Shown here: positions 1-7,315 of the stretch, piece by piece
Position numbering within the stretch: position 1 is the stretch's first letter
How the letters are laid out: every line of letters begins with the position of its first letter
Origin: SLJN01 sp964505385
GTDB taxonomy: Bacteria; Bacteroidota; Rhodothermia; Balneolales; Natronogracilivirgulaceae
Reading direction: 5' to 3'
Assembly (NCBI GenBank): GCA_964505385.1
Contig: CAZDIA010000072.1
Location: 1 to 11,924, forward strand
DNA length: 11,924 nt
The notes under the pieces: model-generated
What the model was told of the DNA's origin: nothing
Databases searched by the model: none
What the model saw: only the letters and a program-made list of their open reading frames with translations
Made by a program: the position numbers and the translations under genes

Positions 1-2211
1 GCCGCTTCGCTGATGGGATGGAATCTTTCCGACAAAGTTTTTCGAACTTCGGTTTCACCTAACTGGATGGAGAATGATCATTTCTGGTATCAGCTCGACA
101 CCCGCGAAGGAGAAGTGTATTACTGGGTGGATCCACACGAGGAATTGCGGGAAAGAGCATTTGATCATGATCAACTTGCAAGCGCATTGGAAGAAGCGAC
201 CGGGGATACGCACGATCCTTACGACCTACCCCTTGAGGGACCCGAATTTGCAGATGATCGAAGCCAGGTTCGGTTTACGGCCGACGATAAAAAATGGGAA
301 TGTGAGTTGGGTGAGTATCAGTGCGAAGAAATTGGTGAAGCACGAAAAAATGTGCCTAATTCTATAGATTCACCGGATGGCCGCTATTCAGCCTATATTG
401 ATGACTGGAATTTGTGGGTGTTCGATCACGAAAGGGAAGAGGATATTCAACTTACTACCGAAGGTGAATACCGCTACGGTTTTGCTACCAATTCACAGGG
501 CTGGTTCCGCTCGGAAACTCCCGTACTCACATGGTCGCCTGATTCCAGGAGGATAGCAACTTTCAGACAGGATGAGCGGGAAGTGGAAGAAATGGTGTTG
601 TGGGAAATGCAGGAGGGAAGGCCTGTTCTCGATGCCTGGCCGTATGCCCTTCCGGGAGATGAAGAAGTGCCGATGCTGGAACGTGTGGTCGTTGATGTAG
701 AGCAAGAAAACAAAACCTGGCTGGATGTGGAACCCGATCACCAGCGAACTTCAAATTGCTGCGGACTGACCCGCGGAGAAAAATGGGCGGATATTGAATG
801 GAATGAGGATGCAACCCGGCTTGCTTTTGTTTCCACTTCAAGAGATTATAAAACCGTCAAACTCAGGGTATCTGATCCGGAAACCGGTGAAGTGACTACA
901 GTGCACGAGGAAACCGTAGATACATTTTTCGAGTCAAACCTTACTTCCAGGGGCATTCCAAACTGGAGAGTTCTTGATGAATCCGGTGAGTTTTTGTGGT
1001 TTACCCGAAAGGATGAGTACGGGCATCTGTATTTGCATGATCTGGAATCCGGTGAGCTTATTAACCGCGTCACAGAAGGCGAGTGGAACGTAGTTGATGT
1101 GATGGATATTGATATGGAGCGTCGGGAAATCACTTTTACAGCTGCCGGCAAGCAGGATGGGCATAATCCCTATCATCAACATTTGTACCGTACCAGCCTT
1201 GACGGTGGCGATATCGAACATCTGACACCCGATGAAGGTCAGCACGAAATAAATCTTGCCCCTTCCGGCAATTTGTTTGTGAATACGTGGTCCGAATTTA
1301 CTACTCCTCAAACCACTGTTTTAAGAGATGAACAGGGAGAAAAACGCATGGCATTAGAAAAAGCGGACACAGATCTTCTTGATGAGGAAACCATTTGGCG
1401 AGAGCCTGAGCCTTTCACAGTAAAAGACCGGAATGATGAATATGAACTTTACGGTCTCATGTTTAAGCCATCTGATTTTGATCCGGATGAATCGTATCCC
1501 ATCATAAATCACATTTATCCCGGGCCTCAAAGCGGCAGTATCGGCCCCTGGTCTTTTACTCCATCTCGCGGTTTTGTTCAGGCGCTTGCAGAACTTGGTT
1601 TTATAGTGATCCAACTCGACGCGCTGGGTAGTAGCCCTTTGCGTTCCAAATCATTCCATACTGCCTATCTAGGAGATATGGGGGACAATGGGTTAGAGGA
1701 TCAAAAATATGGCATGCAGCAATTAGCCGAACGCCATGACTGGATCGACCTTGACAGAGTGGGCATTTACGGCCACTCCGGTGGGGGTTATGCTACAGCC
1801 GGAGCGCTATTCCGTTATCCCGATTTTTTCCACGCAGGTGTCTCCAGTGCAGGGAATCATGACAATAGAGGATACACCTACTACTGGGGCGAAAAATTCC
1901 AGGGGCTGCGGGAAATAAGTAATGATGAAGATACGTATGATGCGCAGGGTAATCCTGCTAAAGCGGAAAATCTTGAAGGTGATTTACTCATTTCCTACGG
2001 CACTATGGATGCCAACGTGCATCCCAACCTGACGCTTCAGGTAATTGACGAGTTGATCGAACACAATAAAGATTTTGATGTGATTGTGATGCCAAATCGT
2101 GGTCACGGCTATAGTGGAGAGCCGTATCACATAAGGAAAACGTTAGATCATTTTGTGCGATCACTGCTTGATGAAGAGCCTCCTGAAGAGTTTGACTTGC
2201 TCAATAATTAG
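1..2211 (+). CDS. S9 family (DPP-IV-like) serine peptidase, 5'-truncated by window edge
   Basis: This is a prolyl-oligopeptidase-clan enzyme that would cut dipeptides, often after proline or alanine, from peptides; homologues are usually periplasmic. The frame is open from base 1, and the residues before the first Met (position 13, AASL) continue the family's N-terminal region, so the true start and any signal peptide lie upstream. Residues below count from that Met. Residues ~1-480 look like the DPP-IV beta-propeller domain (SVSPNWMENDHFWY, DDWNLWVF, TWSPDSRRIA). Residues ~500-715 form the alpha/beta hydrolase. The catalytic triad is visible: Ser589 in GHSGGGYA, Asp666 in GTMDANVH and His698 in RGHGYSG, with normal family spacing. 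The protein is notably acidic, which would fit a salt-adapted organism, though this is only suggestive. The next gene is 280 nt downstream, so it is probably transcribed separately. Family assignment is firm; the exact substrate is not known. Confidence 0.93.
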   Translation, partial: AASLMGWNLSDKVFRTSVSPNWMENDHFWYQLDTREGEVYYWVDPHEELRERAFDHDQLASALEEATGDTHDPYDLPLEGPEFADDRSQVRFTADDKKWECELGEYQCEEIGEARKNVPNSIDSPDGRYSAYIDDWNLWVFDHEREEDIQLTTEGEYRYGFATNSQGWFRSETPVLTWSPDSRRIATFRQDEREVEEMVLWEMQEGRPVLDAWPYALPGDEEVPMLERVVVDVEQENKTWLDVEPDHQRTSNCCGLTRGEKWADIEWNEDATRLAFVSTSRDYKTVKLRVSDPETGEVTTVHEETVDTFFESNLTSRGIPNWRVLDESGEFLWFTRKDEYGHLYLHDLESGELINRVTEGEWNVVDVMDIDMERREITFTAAGKQDGHNPYHQHLYRTSLDGGDIEHLTPDEGQHEINLAPSGNLFVNTWSEFTTPQTTVLRDEQGEKRMALEKADTDLLDEETIWREPEPFTVKDRNDEYELYGLMFKPSDFDPDESYPIINHIYPGPQSGSIGPWSFTPSRGFVQALAELGFIVIQLDALGSSPLRSKSFHTAYLGDMGDNGLEDQKYGMQQLAERHDWIDLDRVGIYGHSGGGYATAGALFRYPDFFHAGVSSAGNHDNRGYTYYWGEKFQGLREISNDEDTYDAQGNPAKAENLEGDLLISYGTMDANVHPNLTLQVIDELIEHNKDFDVIVMPNRGHGYSGEPYHIRKTLDHFVRSLLDEEPPEEFDLLNN

Positions 2212-2491
2212 TGAGTAGTTTCTATTAAATCATTTGAAATTATCATATTAAAAGAAACTTAGTTGATGTGATTTTAAAAGATTTATTGCTATTTTAATAT
2301 CGAAGAATAGCATGGGTAAGCATAAAGTATTTACGTATTTAAAATATACGATGCTGTAATATTTACACTACGTATATTTGTTGGAACTCAAATCAATATT
2401 TACATTTTAGTAGTATTATAAATTGGCGAATGCTCATTGCCGGATGGTGAATATTGAAGAAGTAGCATAAGATAAAAGGGAAATTAAGCGA
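2212..2491. other. AT-rich intergenic region between peptidase and histidine kinase
   Basis: No gene is seen here. The stretch is very AT-rich. It contains a small inverted repeat, CGTAT (2334-2338) facing ATACG (2346-2350), and GTAA/TTAC arms around 2356-2366, which could be an operator or chance in AT-rich DNA. A TAnnTTTG match lies at 2373-2380. There is no clear GC-rich stem plus T-run terminator after the peptidase stop codon. Confidence 0.5.
2373..2380 (+). promoter_or_regulatory. Candidate Bacteroidota-type -7 box (TATATTTG)
   Basis: The octamer matches the TAnnTTTG -7 consensus used by the Bacteroidota housekeeping sigma factor. It sits about 110 nt before the histidine kinase start. 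No good TTTG -33 element is present at the expected distance, and such octamers arise by chance in AT-rich DNA, so this is weak. Confidence 0.2.
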
Positions 2492-4138
2492 TTGGGCTCA
2501 GATTACAGAAAACAGCTTGGATTGAAAGAGAATGAATATGACTGGCAGCCAATTACGCCTGACTACCTGCTTTCAATCTACAAATTGACCAATTTTAAAG
2601 GTCTCTTGCCTATTGTTAGTTGGATTGTATTAATAGGTTTAAGTCTGTTTTCAGTGTTATATATTTTGTCTACCGATTGGGTGAACTTTATCGGTGTTGA
2701 CCATGATATAGTCAATTTTTTTATATTTAACCCGCCACTAATAATTGCCGTTCTTTTATTTTTCTGGTTTGGCTTTGAATGGGGGTTTGTTCCACTGTTC
2801 TTGTCGTCTTTTATTATTGCATTTTATTTTGAGATGACGTGGTTTTGGGCCATTCTCATCGGAATCTCTTTTGTACTTGGTCTCGCTATTCTTGCTCTTT
2901 CGTATCAAAGCATAGGGATATCATATACGCTGCGTAATCTGGGCAGTTTTGCTTTTTTTGTGGTTGTAGCCTTTGTCGCTTCGATTGCAAGTTCTATGGG
3001 TGCTTTTATCTGGAGCTTTTATTATCAACTTGCAGCAAGTGATGCGCTTATCGTCTGGCAGACCTGGTGGTCGGGCATATTTCTTCAAAATTTAATAATT
3101 GTTGCCCCATTGCTCTTTTTCTTTAGTCCCGCGATCGAGAGAAAGAAAAGAGCGTATATCACAATGCCGCCGAAAAAAAAGGTCTCAAGTATTTGGGTAT
3201 ATGGCTCAGTAGTTACGGTAACTTTGACTTTGATACTGTTTGTGTATTCGGCTTATCTGCTGGGCAGGTTAGGTATTGAGGAAGTGATAACTGCCGAGGA
3301 GATAACTCCATCAGCCATGCTGGAGGCGATAGAAGCGTTTGAAATAATGTCATGGACTTCTATAGGCTTAATAATTATTACCGGATACGGTGCCATTTAC
3401 CTGATGGGTAACTGGAACACAAAACTAAAAGATGAAGTAGACAAGCAAACCTGGGAGCTGAAAGAGAATAAAAAGCAACTTGAAAAACTGGTCGAGGATA
3501 AAGATGTATTGCTTAAGGAGGTTCATCACCGCGTAAAAAATAATCTTGCTCAGGTTTATGCAATCCTCGAATTGCAGCAATATTCCGGCAAAGAATATGA
3601 TAGCACGGACTTGCTGAAGCTATCAAAATCACGTGTAAGATCTATGGCGCTTGCACATGAAGCCTTGTATCGGAATAACAACTTCTCAAGCATTAATATA
3701 AAAGAATATCTGAAAGATATAGCACAGTCGACACATAACTCCTTTAAACCGGCAGATAAAGAGATTCAATTAGACCTTAAACTTACTGACGCCGATGTTG
3801 AGATGAGTAAAGCTATTCCATTGGGCCTTATAACAAACGAAATTCTGATAAATGCTTATCAGCACGCCTTTGAAGGCAGGCAGGATGGAATCATTGAAAT
3901 CTCATCTGATAAGCATAACGGGTCACTTAATTTATATATTCGGGATAATGGTGCCGGAATAGAGAATAATGATAAGCAAACTAAGAAAGAATCATTCGGG
4001 ATGAGATTGATTAAAGGTCTTGCTGAGCAAATTTCCGGTAATGTGCAAATGGATAGCAATCACAAAGGTACTGAATACGCCATATTCATACCTGATAAAC
4101 AAGATGCAGAAGAAATACAGAACGTTGAGTCACAATAG
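2492..4138 (+). CDS. Membrane sensor histidine kinase (MASE1-like sensor + HisKA_2 + HATPase_c)
   Basis: A 548-residue sensor kinase. The N-terminal half has about eight hydrophobic segments (roughly 38-59, 81-98, 99-113, 117-137, 151-172, 196-212, 234-257, 287-306). The WQTWWSGIF...IVAPLL stretch (189-208) resembles MASE1 integral-membrane sensors, whose ligands are mostly unknown. A charged, probably coiled-coil linker (308-340) leads to the HisKA_2 phosphoacceptor motif EVHHRVKNNL (343-352; likely phospho-His346). The ATPase domain follows: N box NEILINAYQHA (449-459), DNGAGI (485-490), FGMRLI (502-507). The start is TTG at 2492: an in-frame TAA at 2468 closes the frame upstream, no ATG is near, and AAAGGG lies about 11 nt upstream. 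HisKA_2 kinases usually signal to a response regulator, often encoded next door, but none is in the window, so it looks like an orphan. The kinase assignment is strong; the signal sensed is unknown. Confidence 0.9.
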   Translation: MGSDYRKQLGLKENEYDWQPITPDYLLSIYKLTNFKGLLPIVSWIVLIGLSLFSVLYILSTDWVNFIGVDHDIVNFFIFNPPLIIAVLLFFWFGFEWGFVPLFLSSFIIAFYFEMTWFWAILIGISFVLGLAILALSYQSIGISYTLRNLGSFAFFVVVAFVASIASSMGAFIWSFYYQLAASDALIVWQTWWSGIFLQNLIIVAPLLFFFSPAIERKKRAYITMPPKKKVSSIWVYGSVVTVTLTLILFVYSAYLLGRLGIEEVITAEEITPSAMLEAIEAFEIMSWTSIGLIIITGYGAIYLMGNWNTKLKDEVDKQTWELKENKKQLEKLVEDKDVLLKEVHHRVKNNLAQVYAILELQQYSGKEYDSTDLLKLSKSRVRSMALAHEALYRNNNFSSINIKEYLKDIAQSTHNSFKPADKEIQLDLKLTDADVEMSKAIPLGLITNEILINAYQHAFEGRQDGIIEISSDKHNGSLNLYIRDNGAGIENNDKQTKKESFGMRLIKGLAEQISGNVQMDSNHKGTEYAIFIPDKQDAEEIQNVESQ

Positions 4139-4297
4139 TTTTGCATGCCATGGTTAACGCTGTAGATTAACATCTTTGTAATTATCTATTTCAGACTATT
4201 AATTCTTGTAAATATTCCGGTAAAAACAAAATTTATAATGCTTTAAATATGTTGTGAGTTTATAAAGTTGGCATATCGAACTAAATTACTGAAGATC

Positions 4298-4909
4298 ATG
4301 ACACATTTAAAATCATCCTTTTATAGTTTTGTTGCCGTATTTATCGTTTTTGGATTGATTCTGCAAGGCTGCGGTGGTGATCCGGAAGATCAACAACCTG
4401 CTACCGATGATTTGCAGCAAGAAGAAGTCCCGCCTGCTGATGATCCTCAGCAACAGGATCCCATGGATGAACAAATGGAAGAGATGGACCTGGTAGAGAC
4501 ATTGGTCATAGAAAACTTGAGTTCGATGGTATCTGCGGTTGAAGGCGCAGGTATGTCGGATGATTTGCAGACTGGCGGACCCTATACCGTATTTGCTCCA
4601 ACCGATGAGGCTTTTCATCAGGCTCCTGAAGAAATTCAGCAACTACTTATTGAACCCGATTCTGATCAGCTTCGGGAATTAATAAACCTTCACATTGTAG
4701 AAGGTGAGTATACAATTGAAGAAATACAGGATATGGGTCAGTTAGAAACCATTGCAGGTGAAACACTTACCGTTGATACAGAAGGGGAAACCATTACTGT
4801 AAATGGTGTACAGGTTGCTTTCAACAATATTGAAGCTGAGAACGGGATTGTTCATACCGTAGAATCTATCCTTACTGAACCGGGATATGCGCAAATGATG
4901 AATCAGTAA
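4298..4909 (+). CDS. Fasciclin (FAS1) domain lipoprotein
   Basis: A 203-residue secreted lipoprotein. Residues 1-24 form a signal peptide with a hydrophobic core (FVAVFIVFGLIL) ending in the lipobox LQGC, so Cys25 would be lipidated. An acidic, Gln/Pro-rich low-complexity linker (about 28-63) would hold the domain off the membrane. One FAS1 domain spans about 64-196, with the H1 motif TVFAPTDEAF (97-106) and the H2-type NGIVHTVESIL (182-192). FAS1 domains generally act in adhesion or matrix contacts; in bacteria the partner is usually unknown. An in-frame TTG at 4268 would add ten residues, but ATG 4298 gives a normal lipoprotein signal peptide and has GAAG just upstream, so I prefer it. The gene stands alone and converges with the cysteine operon. 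Confidence 0.9.
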   Translation: MTHLKSSFYSFVAVFIVFGLILQGCGGDPEDQQPATDDLQQEEVPPADDPQQQDPMDEQMEEMDLVETLVIENLSSMVSAVEGAGMSDDLQTGGPYTVFAPTDEAFHQAPEEIQQLLIEPDSDQLRELINLHIVEGEYTIEEIQDMGQLETIAGETLTVDTEGETITVNGVQVAFNNIEAENGIVHTVESILTEPGYAQMMNQ

Positions 4910-5269
4910 GAATATTGTGGATTAGCTTTAATATCTGTTTTTAGCCGCTTTTAGATTTTACTTCAACAATTTTGGACAAAAAGAGGACTATTCTTCTTTA
5001 TGTGAAAAACTTCCTGTTTGTTTAACCACAACGGGCACAAAGAAGACGCAACGGGCACTACATTCTATTAAAAATGATACATTTGTTGTGTTCGTTGTGC
5101 CTCCGTTGTGCTCGTGGTGGTGAACCTTCCTTCAGGTGTAAAAAATTCTTGGGCCTAAGGCAGGGGACAATTGCAATGAATAAAATCTCACAATTGATTA
5201 TAAAATTATAAGTAATTAATAAACTACCGAAATCAGATTTTCATACTCTGCAAATTATATATCTGAGAC
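4910..5269. other. Convergent intergenic region, no gene seen
   Basis: This region lies between two convergent genes (FAS1 on plus, CysO-MoeZ on minus). I see no credible ORF and no classic intrinsic terminator. Its main content is the imperfect inverted repeat at 5025-5121. The rest is AT-rich, with two CAATTG hexamers and a near-palindrome CTTGGGCCTAAG around 5148-5159. Confidence 0.5.
5025..5121. repeat. Long imperfect inverted repeat with CAACGGGCAC direct repeats
   Basis: The 38-nt arm 5025-5062 matches the reverse complement of 5084-5121 at 29 of 38 positions by my alignment. Four more positions become G-U pairs in plus-strand RNA. The loop is 21 nt (5063-5083). The left arm holds two exact copies of CAACGGGCAC (5029-5038, 5049-5058), 20 nt apart. 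The right arm repeats GTTGTG (5085-5090, 5094-5099, 5105-5110). The GT-rich wording resembles dispersed intergenic repeats I have seen in Bacteroidota and related environmental genomes, but I cannot count copies here. It could fold as a long hairpin at the 3' ends of both convergent transcripts. No T-run follows on either side, so it is not a standard terminator. Confidence 0.7.
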
Positions 5270-6739
5270 TCAATACTCCGGCACGCTTTCATCAATCTCT
5301 TTTGCCCAGGCCAGAATACCACCTTTAAGATTGTAAAGATTATTGTAACCATATTGATCCCGAAGTTGCCTGATAGCGTTGGCACTTCGTGCTCCGGAAC
5401 GGCAGTGAACCACGACTTCTTTGTCTTTAGGAATTTGATCAACCGCTTCGGTTACCGTATCCAGTGGAATTAACTCCCCGTCGAGATGCGCGATTTCATA
5501 TTCGTGGGGTTCACGAACATCGATCAGCTTGAAATCGCGACCATCTTTTCGCCATTCATCAAGCTGTTGCACGCTGATTTCGGGAACTTTGTCTTCCTGT
5601 TCAGTTTCCCCGGATGGAACCCCGCAAAACGCGTCATAATCGATGAGTTGGGTTTGCGTGGGATTTTCGCCGGTAAGGGGGTTATCCGCACTTTTTGATA
5701 CAGTAAGCTTGCGGGTTGAAAATTCCAGCGCATCAAACAAAAACAGTTTACCACTCAGAGTTTCACCGATTCCGGTAATCACCTTGATTACCTCATTGGC
5801 CTGCATACTTCCGATTATGCCGGGCAGTACACCCAGAACACCGGCTTCAGCGCAACTGGGCACCAGACCGGGAGGTGGCGGGGAAGGGAAGAGATCACGG
5901 TAATTTGGTCCTAATACACCTGATTCGGGATCACGGTAATTAAATACCGAAACCTGACCTTCAAACTGAAATATGGATCCGTACACATTCGGGATTCCTT
6001 CAAATACACTGGCATCATTAACCAGATAACGCGTCGGGAAGTTGTCAGTACCATCGGCGACTACATCATATTCGCGAAATATTTCGCGCGCATTTTCTGA
6101 GGTGAGCCTGACCTCATGCAATTCAACTTCAGTGTTTGGATTTAAATCCTGTATTCGCTTTTTGGCCTGTTCGGCTTTTGATTTACCGATATCGGAAGTG
6201 CCGAACAATACCTGGCGTTGCAGGTTACTGTCTTCCACTTTGTCGAACTCAACCAACCCGATGGTGCCGACCCCGGCTGCCGCCAGATACTGCAACAACG
6301 GGCTGCCAAGTCCTCCGCTGCCGATGGCCAGCACGCGTGCCTGCTTGAGTTTTTTCTGAGCTTCCATCCCGAACTCCGGGATGCTTACGTGCCGGCTGTA
6401 TCGTGCCAGCTCTTCTTGCGTGAATTCTGAATTTCGGTTATTCATGCCTGTTCCGTTAGTTGCATGTGATCCGCCTGCAATAGCCGGAATAATACTGATT
6501 TCATCGGATTCGGATAACTTTGTGTTTCCGATCTCGTCGGGACCTACTTCATTGTCTTCAACGTAGAGTTTGATGAAAGAGCGTAGATTTCCTTCCTCAT
6601 CATACAGGTGTGAAGTTACATCCGGATACCGGGATGCTAATTCTTTTAAAGCTCCCTCTACAGTATCAGCATTTGTCGTGAACCGGGCCTCACCCCCGGT
6701 GTATTTTCTAAGTGGAGTTGGAATAAATAAAGTTGGCAT
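5270..6739 (-). CDS. moeZ: CysO-MoeZ fusion: ubiquitin-like sulfur carrier + E1-like adenylyltransferase + rhodanese
   Basis: A 489-residue three-domain protein. Residues 1-90 are a ThiS/MoaD/CysO-type beta-grasp carrier (IPTPLRKYTGG at the front, ISIIPAIAGG at the end), very like M. tuberculosis CysO, which stops at the same Gly-Gly. A short linker (SHATNGTG) leads to a MoeB/ThiF-type E1 domain (about 105-370): nucleotide loop GSGGLGS (140-146), NLQRQ (172-176), ADGTDNF (228-234) and PSCAEAG around Cys296. The CxxC zinc pairs of E. coli MoeB are absent, as in MoeZ. A C-terminal rhodanese domain (about 386-489) has the active loop CRSGAR with Cys446. Expected chemistry: ATP-dependent adenylation of the carrier Gly-Gly end, then sulfur transfer from the rhodanese persulfide to give a thiocarboxylate. 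It is the last gene of the cysteine operon, 62 nt after the JAMM gene. The oddity is the internal Gly-Gly, which must be exposed by cleavage to work. An internal ATG (codon 99, 6443-6445), with GGA six nt upstream, could give a separate E1. Confidence 0.92.
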   Translation of the reverse strand: MPTLFIPTPLRKYTGGEARFTTNADTVEGALKELASRYPDVTSHLYDEEGNLRSFIKLYVEDNEVGPDEIGNTKLSESDEISIIPAIAGGSHATNGTGMNNRNSEFTQEELARYSRHVSIPEFGMEAQKKLKQARVLAIGSGGLGSPLLQYLAAAGVGTIGLVEFDKVEDSNLQRQVLFGTSDIGKSKAEQAKKRIQDLNPNTEVELHEVRLTSENAREIFREYDVVADGTDNFPTRYLVNDASVFEGIPNVYGSIFQFEGQVSVFNYRDPESGVLGPNYRDLFPSPPPPGLVPSCAEAGVLGVLPGIIGSMQANEVIKVITGIGETLSGKLFLFDALEFSTRKLTVSKSADNPLTGENPTQTQLIDYDAFCGVPSGETEQEDKVPEISVQQLDEWRKDGRDFKLIDVREPHEYEIAHLDGELIPLDTVTEAVDQIPKDKEVVVHCRSGARSANAIRQLRDQYGYNNLYNLKGGILAWAKEIDESVPEY

Positions 6740-6801
6740 AGCTATGGTTTTTCGGTGTTAAAATTGTTTGGTTTAAAAGATGATATGTTGTGTTGTTGAA
6801 T

Positions 6802-7257
6802 TCAGACTGCACCCTTAAGCTGTTCCGCGGAATCTTCAGTAACCGTTTTTAATTCTTCTTCTTCAAAACTTCGCTGATCATTTAACCTCCAGGATTGCAC
6901 GTTTCCCGCTTTGCCTTGGTCTACAGAAACAATGATATAGGAGAACCACGGCAGCGCTTGTTTCCGGTCATGTTCTGATGGTTCTGAAGGATGATCCGGA
7001 TGCGAGTGATATACTCCGAGCAGTTCAAGATCCAATGATGCAGCCTGGCGTTCAGCTTGCAGATACTCCTCCGGGGTAATTTCAAAACGACGCCGCTTGT
7101 CGCCTTCTTTGGCATTGGAGGCGCGCTCAACAAGTGTAATTATGCGGGATCCGGATTCCTCCCTGCCGAGCAAAAAGCCACAACATTCAAAAGGGTACTC
7201 CTCTTCAGCGTGATAGTTGATAAGATTCAGAATATGTTGCGGAATGATAAGGTTCAT
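6802..7257 (-). CDS. mec: JAMM/Mov34 (M67) metallopeptidase, Mec+-like
   Basis: A 151-residue zinc peptidase of the JAB1/MPN/Mov34 family, the usual length for a stand-alone bacterial member. The JAMM motif is complete: Glu24 in YPFECCGFLLG (21-31), then HSHPDHPSEPSEHD (84-97) supplying His84, His86, Ser94 and Asp97. In M. tuberculosis the homologue Mec+ (Rv1334) is encoded with cysO and cysM and cuts CysO-cysteine after Gly-Gly to free cysteine. Its place here, 58 nt after cysM and 62 nt before the CysO-MoeZ fusion, argues for the same job. It may also cleave the carrier from the fusion after Gly90, which is inference. The C-terminal tail (about 130-151) is acidic and probably flexible. Some JAMM proteins act on other ubiquitin-like systems or phage tails, but the context here favours cysteine synthesis. 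Confidence 0.9.
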   Translation of the reverse strand: MNLIIPQHILNLINYHAEEEYPFECCGFLLGREESGSRIITLVERASNAKEGDKRRRFEITPEEYLQAERQAASLDLELLGVYHSHPDHPSEPSEHDRKQALPWFSYIIVSVDQGKAGNVQSWRLNDQRSFEEEELKTVTEDSAEQLKGAV

Positions 7258-7315
7258 GTTTATATGGAATGTTTTTAGGTTTGATTGAAATGCTAATTAG
7301 TGCCTGTAATAAAAC

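Noticed and set aside
13..15. ATG at 13 as the true start of the S9 peptidase
   Set aside because: The frame is open to base 1, and no signal peptide or usual family N-terminus follows this Met, so the gene most likely begins outside the window.
4268..4297. TTG start for the FAS1 lipoprotein adding ten residues
   Set aside because: The ATG at 4298 gives a normal-length signal peptide before the lipobox; the extension has no ribosome site and adds residues atypical of a signal peptide.
5025..5121. CRISPR-like array from repeated CAACGGGCAC and GTTGTG words
   Set aside because: Units are too short and too close, there are no regular spacers, and the pattern is an inverted repeat rather than direct repeats.
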